Positions 1 to 5,676 of a DNA stretch of 5,676 nt are shown one piece after another (within the stretch, counting starts at the first letter, position 1; each line of letters begins with the position of its first letter). The position numbers were made by a program, and so were the translations under genes. Source of the DNA: an uncultured Ruminococcus sp. (GTDB taxonomy: Bacteria > Bacillota > Clostridia > Oscillospirales > CAG-272); the NCBI GenBank assembly GCA_902783755.1, contig CACZSC010000042.1, positions 1 to 5,676 of the forward strand. The letters are read 5' to 3'. Below the pieces are notes generated by a model. The model did not search any database, was not told the origin of the DNA, and saw nothing but the letters and a program-made list of their open reading frames with translations.

Positions 1-582
1 CTCCGCTCCCTTATCGAGGGCCTCATCAGGATCATAATATTCGTGGCCTACGTCTGGCTCGTGTCGCTCCTGCCCGATATCCGCAGGACATACGAATACC
101 ACGGGGCGGAACACAAGTCAGTGGCATGCTTTGAGAAGGGACTGGAGCTCACGCCCGAGAACGCCAAGGGGTGCACCAGGTTCCATCCCCGCTGCGGCAC
201 CAGCTTCGTGTTCGTCATGCTGATCCTCTCGATCATCATAAACTCCTTCCTGGTCTGGGACAGCACCTGGATCAGGGTGGCTTCCAAACTGATCACGGTC
301 CCCGTAGTCGTGGGGATAGGCTATGAGTTCATCAGATACGCAGGAACACACGAGAACCTGTTCACGAAGATCGTTTCGGCGCCGGGCCTCTGGATGCAGC
401 GCATCACCACGAAGGAGCCCGACGAAGAGCAGCTGGAGGTGGCCCTCACAGCCCTGAAGAACGCGATCCCCGAGGAATTCGGAGGGATACGCGAGACTGA
501 ATCTCCGGCAGATGATCCAGCGGAACCGTCTGCGGAAGAAGCTCCGGAAACGGACCCGGAACCCGGACAGGGCAAAGAATGA
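1..582 (+). CDS. yqhQ: DUF1385 (YqhQ-like) integral membrane protein, 3' part only
   Basis: This is the C-terminal 193 codons of a DUF1385 membrane protein. The frame is open from base 1, and the GTG at 43 is internal because the upstream codons (LRSLIEGLIRIIIF) already match the family. Family members are usually about 300 residues, so roughly 100-150 N-terminal residues lie outside the window. Visible marks, numbered from base 1, are a hydrophobic segment at about 8-24, the signature YHGAEHKS at 33-40, FHPRCGTSF at 61-69 running into a second hydrophobic segment (69-85), a third at about 97-111, and the conserved SAPGLWMQRITTKEPDEEQ region. The His and Cys residues of the two signatures could bind a metal, which is inference. 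The last ~35 residues are a Glu/Pro/Asp-rich tail that looks disordered and family-atypical. The function is unknown; in Clostridia the gene often sits between rpmE and prmC, and prmC does follow here. Its TGA overlaps the prmC start. Confidence 0.93.
   Translation, partial: LRSLIEGLIRIIIFVAYVWLVSLLPDIRRTYEYHGAEHKSVACFEKGLELTPENAKGCTRFHPRCGTSFVFVMLILSIIINSFLVWDSTWIRVASKLITVPVVVGIGYEFIRYAGTHENLFTKIVSAPGLWMQRITTKEPDEEQLEVALTALKNAIPEEFGGIRETESPADDPAEPSAEEAPETDPEPGQGKE
579..582 (+). promoter_or_regulatory. ATGA stop/start overlap, probable translational coupling
   Basis: The TGA of the DUF1385 gene (580-582) overlaps the ATG of prmC (579-581). Only a weak Shine-Dalgarno-like CAGGG lies upstream (568-572, spacing 6), so a ribosome ending the first gene probably restarts on prmC. 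The overlap is seen directly; coupling is inferred. Confidence 0.7.
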
Positions 583-1394
583 CAGTCAGAGACATCTCCC
601 TGAGGCTGAAGGAAGCCGGGATCCCGGACCACATGTACGAGTCCCGCATCCTGATGTCCTTCTTTTCCGGGAAGAGCATGTCGTCCCTTCTGGCGGACCC
701 GGGATTCGATCTCAGCTCAGAAGAGCTTGAGTCCGCGGTCCGGCGCCGGTGCGGCAGATATCCCCTGCAGTACATCATCGGCAGCTGGGAATTCTGCGGC
801 CTCACCTTCGAGGTGGACGAGAACTGCCTGATCCCGAGGCAGGACACCGAGGTGATCGTGGAATACGCGCTGAAGACGGCAGGACCGGATTCGGAGGTCC
901 TCGATCTGTGCACGGGCACAGGATGCATCCTGGCTTCTGTGCTGAAGCTTTCCGGAAACGTCAGGGGAACGGCGGTGGAGCTCTCGCAGGGGGCTGCGGC
1001 CGTCGCCGGAAGGAATTTCTCAAGGCTGGGCCTTGACTGCAGGCTCATCACCGGTGACATACGCCGGGACCTTCTGGAACCGGGCGACATGTTTGACATC
1101 ATAACCTGCAACCCTCCGTACATAGACATAAAAGAAATGCCCTACCTCCAGCCGGAGCTGGCCTTCGAGCCGGAATCGGCCCTTACAGACGGAGGCGACG
1201 GTCTTTCCCTCATAGAAGCCGCCGTAAACAACTATTCCCCACACCTGAAGAGCACCGGCGTCATGGTCATCGAGCACGGGTACGACCAGTCCGAAAAGGT
1301 GTCCGCCATCGCGCGGCGGCACGGTCTGGAGTCCGAAGTCGTCCTTGACTACGGCGGACGGAAAAGGGGAGCGGCGCTGAGACATAAAGAATAA
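579..1394 (+). CDS. prmC: Peptide chain release factor N5-glutamine methyltransferase PrmC (HemK)
   Basis: This cytoplasmic SAM-dependent enzyme methylates the glutamine of the GGQ motif in release factors RF1 and RF2, which speeds peptide release at stop codons. The 271 residues are close to full family length. The N-terminal ~75 residues are the helical substrate-binding domain, ending in the typical YPLQYIIGSWEF (61-72). IPRQDTE at 85-91 is the family's conserved linker motif. The Rossmann-like methyltransferase domain follows, with the SAM-binding loop DLCTGTGCI at 109-117 (the Cys at 111 is usual), an acidic residue at the second strand (AVE, 132-134) and the catalytic NPPY at 178-181, which positions the glutamine amide. 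The ATG lies in an ATGA overlap with the preceding gene, with a weak CAGGG at 568-572, so translation is probably coupled. All key residues are present and nothing suggests decay. N6-adenine DNA methylases share NPPY, but the linker and N-terminal domain settle the call as PrmC. Confidence 0.97.
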   Translation: MTVRDISLRLKEAGIPDHMYESRILMSFFSGKSMSSLLADPGFDLSSEELESAVRRRCGRYPLQYIIGSWEFCGLTFEVDENCLIPRQDTEVIVEYALKTAGPDSEVLDLCTGTGCILASVLKLSGNVRGTAVELSQGAAAVAGRNFSRLGLDCRLITGDIRRDLLEPGDMFDIITCNPPYIDIKEMPYLQPELAFEPESALTDGGDGLSLIEAAVNNYSPHLKSTGVMVIEHGYDQSEKVSAIARRHGLESEVVLDYGGRKRGAALRHKE

Positions 1395-1406
1395 AAACTT
1401 CTCTGC

Positions 1407-1410
1407 GAGG
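1407..1410 (+). promoter_or_regulatory. Ribosome binding site of cimA
   Basis: GAGG lies 6 bases before the ATG at 1417. It supports that start, which also gives the family-typical N-terminus MKIEILDTTLRDG. The 22-base gap after prmC holds no hairpin and leaves no room for a separate promoter or attenuator, so cimA is probably read through from upstream. Confidence 0.6.
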
Positions 1411-1416
1411 TTTGAA

Positions 1417-3012
1417 ATGAAAATAGAGATACTCGACACCACCCTGCGGGATGGCGAACAGGGAGCCGGAATAGAATTTTCTCCCGATGACAAGCTGAAA
1501 GTCATAAAAGCGCTGGACGAGCTGGGGGTATCATATATCGAAGCCGGTATGATAACGAACGAGAGTTCGGCCCGGTTCTTCGAATCCCTGAGGGACGTGA
1601 AGACGGAGAACGCCAGGCTGGCAGTGTTCACCCGGACATGCAAGCCGGGGGAGGAGCCGTGCTGCAGCGATCTTCTTAAAGCCGCTGCCGGGGCTCCGGT
1701 GCCCGTGGCGACGATATACGGCAAGGCCTGGCTCTACCAGGTCACCGAAGTGCTCCGCACCTCCCCGGAGGAGAACCTGAGGCTCATCAGGAAAAGCATT
1801 GAATACCTGCGGGACTGCGGCAAGGAGGTCATCTTCGACGCCGAGCACTTCTTCGACGGGTATTCCGATTCACCTGACTACGCCATGTCGGTGGTGGATA
1901 CCGCCTTCTCGGCGGGGGCCTCGAGAGTAGTGCTCTGCGATACCAACGGAGGCAACCTCCCCGATGTCATAGGGCTGGTATGCCAGGCGGTATGCGAAAA
2001 GTATCCCAATATCGGCATACACTGCCACAACGACATGGGCATGGCCGCCGCCTGCACCGTATCCGCCGTGCTGGCGGGAGCGTCCCATATCCATGTCACG
2101 GTATCCGGGATGGGAGAGCGGTGCGGCAACGCCAACCTGAACACGGTCGTTCCGGTGCTCCAGCTTAAGATGGGGTTCCAGTGCCTGGGTGACAGGATAA
2201 AGGACCTGACCCGCACCGCCCGGACAGTCAATGAATGCGCCAATATCGCCTTTGACGAGAAGGAGCCCTTCGTGGGAGGCTACGCCTTCACCCACAAGGC
2301 GGGCTCCCATATCGACGGGGTCATGAAATCCCCCAAGGCCTACGAGCAGATCTCCCCGGGATCCGTCGGCAACGCCAGGAACCTTCTGGTGAGCGGCCTG
2401 TCCGGCAGGAGCGCCGTGATCGAGAAGATGGAGAATTACCTGTCCGAAAGGAACCTGGGGCTCACGAAGGACGACCCGCAGGTGAAAAAGGCGCTGGAGG
2501 CTATAAAGGAACGGGAATCCAGGGGATACGAGTTCGAGGACGCCGGAGCGTCCCTCGCCCTCACCATAGACGACGCCCTGGGCAACCGGAAGAGCTATTT
2601 CACGCTCCTCGGCCTGAAGGTGATAATAGACGAGGCGGGATCCATCGACAATACCGCGGACGAGCCCTTCACCGCATCCGCCGTGATCAAGATCGCGGTG
2701 GACGGGAAGGAATACCTCACCGCCGGCGAAGGGAACGGTCCCGTCAACGCCATAGACGAAGCCCTGAGGCGGGCGCTGGTCCGGTTCTATCCGGAGATCG
2801 CCACCATAAAGCTGACTGACTACCGCGTCCGCGTCCTCGATTCAAGAGCCACGGCGTCCTCAGTCCGCGTCTCCATAGAGACCACCGACGGAGTCTCGGT
2901 ATGGAGGACCATCGGGGTCTCGGAAGACGTCATAAACGCCAGCTGGCAGGCGCTGAGGGACTCCATGGAGTATATTATAAGGAAGACACAGGAAAAGAAA
3001 ACAGAACTTTGA
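1417..3012 (+). CDS. cimA: (R)-citramalate synthase, long type
   Basis: The protein probably condenses pyruvate and acetyl-CoA to (R)-citramalate, the first step of the threonine-independent route to 2-oxobutyrate and isoleucine, in the cytoplasm. Its 531 residues fit the long citramalate synthase family. The TIM barrel shows DTTLRDGEQ (7-15, with Arg11 and metal-ligand Asp12), YGKAW (101-105), VTEVLRT (109-115), DAEHFFDGY (141-149) and CDTNGG (174-179). The metal histidines are in HCHND (202-206), followed by SGMGERCGNANL (230-241). The linker AFTHKAGSHIDGV (290-302) and SGLSGRSAV (326-334) are also characteristic. The C-terminal ~130 residues form the LeuA-type allosteric domain (GPVNAIDEALRRAL, 441-454), so feedback control by isoleucine is plausible but not shown. 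DAEHFFDGY with CDTNGG argues against 2-isopropylmalate or homocitrate synthase. One oddity is that residues 42-50 (EAGMITNES) replace the usual Gly-Trp-Pro-Gly-Ser-Asn-Pro segment. No other isoleucine or leucine gene is in the window. The family is secure; substrate specificity is inferred. Confidence 0.9.
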   Translation: MKIEILDTTLRDGEQGAGIEFSPDDKLKVIKALDELGVSYIEAGMITNESSARFFESLRDVKTENARLAVFTRTCKPGEEPCCSDLLKAAAGAPVPVATIYGKAWLYQVTEVLRTSPEENLRLIRKSIEYLRDCGKEVIFDAEHFFDGYSDSPDYAMSVVDTAFSAGASRVVLCDTNGGNLPDVIGLVCQAVCEKYPNIGIHCHNDMGMAAACTVSAVLAGASHIHVTVSGMGERCGNANLNTVVPVLQLKMGFQCLGDRIKDLTRTARTVNECANIAFDEKEPFVGGYAFTHKAGSHIDGVMKSPKAYEQISPGSVGNARNLLVSGLSGRSAVIEKMENYLSERNLGLTKDDPQVKKALEAIKERESRGYEFEDAGASLALTIDDALGNRKSYFTLLGLKVIIDEAGSIDNTADEPFTASAVIKIAVDGKEYLTAGEGNGPVNAIDEALRRALVRFYPEIATIKLTDYRVRVLDSRATASSVRVSIETTDGVSVWRTIGVSEDVINASWQALRDSMEYIIRKTQEKKTEL

Positions 3013-3019
3013 AGGAAGG
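3012..3019 (+). promoter_or_regulatory. Strong ribosome binding site of ddl
   Basis: AAGGAAGG lies 8 bases before the ATG at 3028. It is the best Shine-Dalgarno in the window and begins at the last base of the cimA stop codon. It fixes the ddl start and suggests that ddl is translated independently rather than by coupling. Confidence 0.75.
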
Positions 3020-3027
3020 CAATTTCG

Positions 3028-4071
3028 ATGACTACCGTAGCTATCCTGTTCGGCGGAAGATCCTCCGAATATGAAGTCTCTCTTGTTTCCGCAACAGGAG
3101 CATATACCAACATAGACAAGAGCAAATACAACGTTATCCTGATAGGGATAACCCGCGGGGGACGGTTCTTCCTTTATCAGGACGACCCCGCCCTGATCGC
3201 TCCCGACAGATGGACCGAGGGAACAAAAAAGATCCCGCTGTCGCTGGATCTTTCCGAAGGAAAACTGTACACGGAGACCGGCGGGATCCGTGAATACCTG
3301 GACATAGACGTGATCCTCCCCATGATACACGGCAAATTCTGCGAGGACGGCACCATCCAGGGCATGTTCGCGGTCTCGGGGATCCCGGTGGTCGGATGCG
3401 ACTGCCAGTCGTCCGCTGTGTGCATGGACAAGGACATAACCAAGACCGTGGTCGGAAGCAAAGTAGGAGTCCGTCAGGCCAGGGCCGTGGTCCTGAAGAA
3501 GGCCGGCCATACGGAGGAGGCTCTCCGGGAGTGCGAGAGACAGCTCGGATATCCCATGTTCGTCAAGCCCTCACGCGCCGGCTCATCCGTGGGAGTCACA
3601 AAAGTAAAGGACCCGGGAAGCTTCGCGGCGGCTGTCGAGGCGGCTTTCAGGGAAGACTCAAAGGTCCTGGTGGAGGAAGCCATCCCGGGGAAGGAAGTCG
3701 AGGTGGCGGTGCTCGAGGAAAAAGGCATATACACCGTGGCCCATCCCGCGGAGATTGACAACGGCGGGGCGGAATTCTATGACTACGACACGAAATACAT
3801 AACCAATTCCTCTACCTTCTACATCCCTGCAAGGATCCCGGAGGAGGCCCAGGAAAAAGTCCGCGGGCTGGCGGAAGCCATATTCCGGGCCCTGGACTGC
3901 AGCGGATTCGCAAGGGTCGACTTCTTCTACACGCCGGAAGGGGATCTGGTATTCAACGAGATCAACACGCTTCCGGGCTTCACCCCCATCTCGATGTATC
4001 CGAAGATGATGATAAACGAGGGCATCAGCTATTCAGAACTGCTGGACAGGCTGATCAGAACGGTGCTCTGA
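3028..4071 (+). CDS. ddl: D-alanine--D-alanine ligase
   Basis: This cytoplasmic ATP-grasp enzyme joins two D-alanines for the end of the peptidoglycan stem peptide. The 347 residues match the longer ligase form (E. coli DdlB is about 306). Visible elements are LFGGRSSEYEVSL (7-19, with the first D-Ala-site Glu at 15 or 17), the HGKFCEDGTIQG loop (101-112), VGC...SSAVCMDK (122-135), the ATP-binding FVKPSRAGSSVGV (178-190), the omega-loop EFYDYDTKY (249-257), RVDFF (296-300) and NEINTLPGFTP (310-320), in which Asp298, Glu311 and Asn313 should bind Mg2+. The Tyr-Asp-Tyr of the omega loop is what D-Ala-D-Ala ligases carry; VanA/VanB-type D-Ala-D-Lac enzymes have a different segment there. I therefore read it as a housekeeping ligase, and no van regulatory or accessory gene is present. 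Fifteen bases separate it from cimA, and it is the last gene of the operon, followed by a strong hairpin. Confidence 0.95.
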   Translation: MTTVAILFGGRSSEYEVSLVSATGAYTNIDKSKYNVILIGITRGGRFFLYQDDPALIAPDRWTEGTKKIPLSLDLSEGKLYTETGGIREYLDIDVILPMIHGKFCEDGTIQGMFAVSGIPVVGCDCQSSAVCMDKDITKTVVGSKVGVRQARAVVLKKAGHTEEALRECERQLGYPMFVKPSRAGSSVGVTKVKDPGSFAAAVEAAFREDSKVLVEEAIPGKEVEVAVLEEKGIYTVAHPAEIDNGGAEFYDYDTKYITNSSTFYIPARIPEEAQEKVRGLAEAIFRALDCSGFARVDFFYTPEGDLVFNEINTLPGFTPISMYPKMMINEGISYSELLDRLIRTVL

Positions 4072-4076
4072 CGCTG

Positions 4077-4122
4077 AAAACACTGCGGGGCATGGGTCTT
4101 TGTGACCCATGCCCCTGTTTTT
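4077..4122. terminator. Bidirectional rho-independent terminator between convergent genes
   Basis: GGGGCATGGGTC (4087-4098) pairs perfectly with GACCCATGCCCC (4104-4115) around the loop TTTGT, giving 12 uninterrupted, mostly GC pairs. On the + strand TGTTTTT follows (4116-4122), a classic terminator 15 bases after the ddl stop. On the - strand the same stem starts 6 bases after the DUF4340 stop and is followed by GCAGTGTTTTC, a weaker and slightly displaced U-run. It fills most of the 50-base gap between the two operons. Termination is strongly expected on + and likely on -. Confidence 0.9.
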
Positions 4123-5675
4123 CATCTCTGGCCGTAGCCGTCTATGTCGAGTCCCTCGAGGACCCTCGGAGTATCGTTCTTGACCTTGTCTATCAGGTCA
4201 TTGGACGTATAGAACTCGCCGAAGTCGTTCACCACCACGAACACTTTTCCGGTGCTGAGCTTCCCGGTGGATTCCTCGTAATACTGGTAGAATCTGTAAT
4301 CGTTCGAAGTCCCGTCAGTCAGTTCTATATGCATCTTCATCAGAAGCCTTGATTCGTCCGCGATCAGGGCTTCCCTGTCCTTCTGGTCCAGATTGGAATA
4401 TGCCTTGTTCGTTATATTCAGCAGGGTCAGGTAATACTGCCTGAAGTTCCTTGCATACTTGTTCTCTATGACGGTCCCGGAGTTCCTTTCCTTCACTTCG
4501 AGCGTGACGTTCCCCTGCTCGTCGGTACCGTGGGTAAGGACGAAGTCCACGTCTATGCCGTCCGGGGTCTCGATCGTTATCCTCCTTACGCTGCCGATGT
4601 TCTCGTAGAACGGATTGCTCTGGATCCACTTGAACTCGGTGTATTCCAGCCATTTGAGAGTCTCGGCGGGAACGCGGCAGACGATCTGGTATCCGAAGAG
4701 ATTGGATACCGCGTAGTAGCAGTCGTCGGCCTGCTTCGAGGAGATTATGACGTAGAACTCGCTCCCTCCGAACTTATAGTACACCGTATATGCCGGCGAA
4801 AGGAGGCCGAATTCCATGAGGACCCCGTCTGTGGGATTCACCGCCACCGTCTCGTCCCCCTTGAGTTCCACCAGGGAATAAAGGGCGTCAAGGTAGGTGT
4901 CGGAGTTTATATCGTAATACTCCCTCTTTTCCTTTTCGGGATATGGATACAGCAGGGTCAGCTTGAGGATCTCGTCCGTATCCCTCGAGGTCCTGTCCAC
5001 CGCCACGAACATCTCCTGACCGTGCAGGAGCACGAAATCGTCCGCAAGATAGTAGTCGTTCTGGGTCATGCCGTAAGTCAGGAGCGGGTCCACCAGGCTG
5101 TATCCCGGTTTCAGGATCGTGTCCTCAAGGGTGGTGCTCACGATATAGACCGCGTTCCTTCCCTCGAGGGAGGCGTAGTATCCCGCGTGGGACAGCAGCT
5201 TGTCGCCCACGTTGATGGTGTGCTTCTCCCCCGTGTTCGTCTCTATGGTCCAGGACGCCTGGGGACTGTCGAGGCCGTAGACGGCCCATTCGTCGTCGCT
5301 GAGGTCTCTCGAGATCCTCGACATGGCCACCGGAGTGCCGGCGGTCACCACCAGGCTCGAGAATTTCTCCGCATCGAACTGCAGCCCCGAGGTCCCCTTC
5401 AGCTGGAAGGCGTCGGAGGAGTCCCTGTATATCTCGTATCCGCCCTGGGAGTTGGTCACTTTGATGGACTGTATCTCAGATCTCTTGACAGGCTGGAAGA
5501 TATAGAAGTTCGTCAGCTTGTCGGTGATCTTCACTTCCCCGTCCATGAGGTCGAGATCCACTCCGCTGTCATCGTCTCTGAGCAGCGGGGCAATGAAGAC
5601 GAAATATACCGTGAGGAGCACGGCGAACAGGGCAGCCAGGACTATTATCAGGATTATCCTTTTCTTCGCGTTCAT
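4122..5675 (-). CDS. Membrane-anchored DUF4340 protein, probable subunit of a Gld-type ABC transport system
   Basis: The 517 residues start MNAKKRIILI, a short basic N-terminus, then a hydrophobic segment (about 7-30) ending in a polar Asp-rich stretch (DDDSG, 34-38). This reads as a signal anchor with the rest outside the membrane. The body is beta-rich and looks like DUF4340: IKVTN (71-75), YGLDSP (133-138) followed by a tetrapeptide-turn pattern and a YIV strand ending near 179, then YSLVDPLL (192-199). A second YGL-type module starts at FGLLSP (289-294). From family knowledge, DUF4340 proteins are commonly encoded after an ABC ATPase, an ABC-2 permease and a GldG-like auxiliary protein; those would lie beyond the right edge, which is inference. 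No catalytic motif is visible. The ATG at 5675 is one base from the edge, so its ribosome binding site is unseen and a longer N-terminus cannot be excluded, though the basic-hydrophobic beginning favours this start. The gene converges on ddl. Confidence 0.83.
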   Translation of the reverse strand: MNAKKRIILIIVLAALFAVLLTVYFVFIAPLLRDDDSGVDLDLMDGEVKITDKLTNFYIFQPVKRSEIQSIKVTNSQGGYEIYRDSSDAFQLKGTSGLQFDAEKFSSLVVTAGTPVAMSRISRDLSDDEWAVYGLDSPQASWTIETNTGEKHTINVGDKLLSHAGYYASLEGRNAVYIVSTTLEDTILKPGYSLVDPLLTYGMTQNDYYLADDFVLLHGQEMFVAVDRTSRDTDEILKLTLLYPYPEKEKREYYDINSDTYLDALYSLVELKGDETVAVNPTDGVLMEFGLLSPAYTVYYKFGGSEFYVIISSKQADDCYYAVSNLFGYQIVCRVPAETLKWLEYTEFKWIQSNPFYENIGSVRRITIETPDGIDVDFVLTHGTDEQGNVTLEVKERNSGTVIENKYARNFRQYYLTLLNITNKAYSNLDQKDREALIADESRLLMKMHIELTDGTSNDYRFYQYYEESTGKLSTGKVFVVVNDFGEFYTSNDLIDKVKNDTPRVLEGLDIDGYGQR

Positions 5676-5676
5676 C

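Noticed and set aside
43..582. Complete small gene starting at GTG 43
   Set aside because: The frame is open to base 1 and the residues before the GTG match the DUF1385 family, so the gene is truncated by the window edge.
446..1129. Open frame of 227 residues on the - strand across the DUF1385/prmC junction
   Set aside because: It lies antisense to two clearly conserved genes, is rich in Ser, Arg and Pro as expected from a shadow of GC-rich coding sequence, and shows no recognisable domain.
1020..1724. Open frame of 234 residues on the - strand over the end of prmC and the start of cimA
   Set aside because: It is antisense to both genes, has no family resemblance, and both + strand genes have intact motifs throughout.
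1417..3012. 2-isopropylmalate synthase or homocitrate synthase
   Set aside because: DAEHFFDGY, CDTNGG, YGKAW and SGLSGRS are the marks of long-type citramalate synthase, and no leu or nif gene is adjacent.
2860..3510. Open frame of 216 residues on the - strand over the cimA/ddl junction
   Set aside because: It mirrors conserved coding sequence, including the strong ddl ribosome binding site, and its translation looks like no protein.
3028..4071. Vancomycin-resistance type D-Ala-D-Lac or D-Ala-D-Ser ligase
   Set aside because: The VGC...SSA.CMDK stretch recalls the Van group, but the omega loop has the Tyr-Asp-Tyr pattern of D-Ala-D-Ala ligases and no vanS/R, vanH, vanX or vanT gene is nearby.
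4092..4352. Open + strand frame of 86 residues starting inside the terminator
   Set aside because: Its start lies in the hairpin stem, it has no ribosome binding site, and the rest is antisense to the end of the DUF4340 gene.
1..5676. CRISPR array, tRNA or rRNA, insertion sequence, phage or defence gene
   Set aside because: No spaced direct repeats, no cloverleaf-like or rRNA sequence, no transposase or integrase motif and no terminal inverted repeats were seen; nearly every base is in conserved coding sequence.

Overview
The window looks like an ordinary chromosomal stretch from a GC-rich anaerobic Firmicute, most likely Clostridia. The protein evidence is a YqhQ-type DUF1385 membrane protein directly followed by PrmC, a clostridial-style long Ddl, the long type of citramalate synthase, and a DUF4340 protein of the kind that accompanies Gld-like ABC transporters. 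Codons favour G or C in the third position, yet AGG (Arg) and ATA (Ile) are common. I cannot place it below class level from this alone.

Layout: bases 1-4071 hold four genes on the + strand, packed as one probable operon. They are the 3' part of a DUF1385 gene (yqhQ-like), prmC (overlapping it by 4 bases), cimA (22 bases later) and ddl (15 bases later). A perfect 12-bp hairpin at 4087-4115 lies in the only real intergenic gap (50 bases) and should end transcription from both sides. From 5675 down to 4122 on the - strand runs a convergent gene for a membrane-anchored DUF4340 protein. Its probable start codon is one base from the window edge, so its upstream partners lie outside.

How the genes fit together: the + strand set is a mixed housekeeping operon rather than one pathway. 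PrmC methylates the peptide release factors. CimA makes (R)-citramalate from pyruvate and acetyl-CoA, the entry to threonine-independent isoleucine synthesis. Ddl makes D-Ala-D-Ala for peptidoglycan. YqhQ is a conserved membrane protein of unknown function. The DUF4340 protein probably works outside the membrane with a Gld-type ABC transporter encoded beyond the right edge.

I found no RNA gene, mobile element, CRISPR array or phage gene, and no convincing new system. The points most worth a second look are the altered early barrel segment in CimA, cimA and ddl standing where prfA is often found, the module repeats in the DUF4340 protein, and the compact bidirectional terminator.
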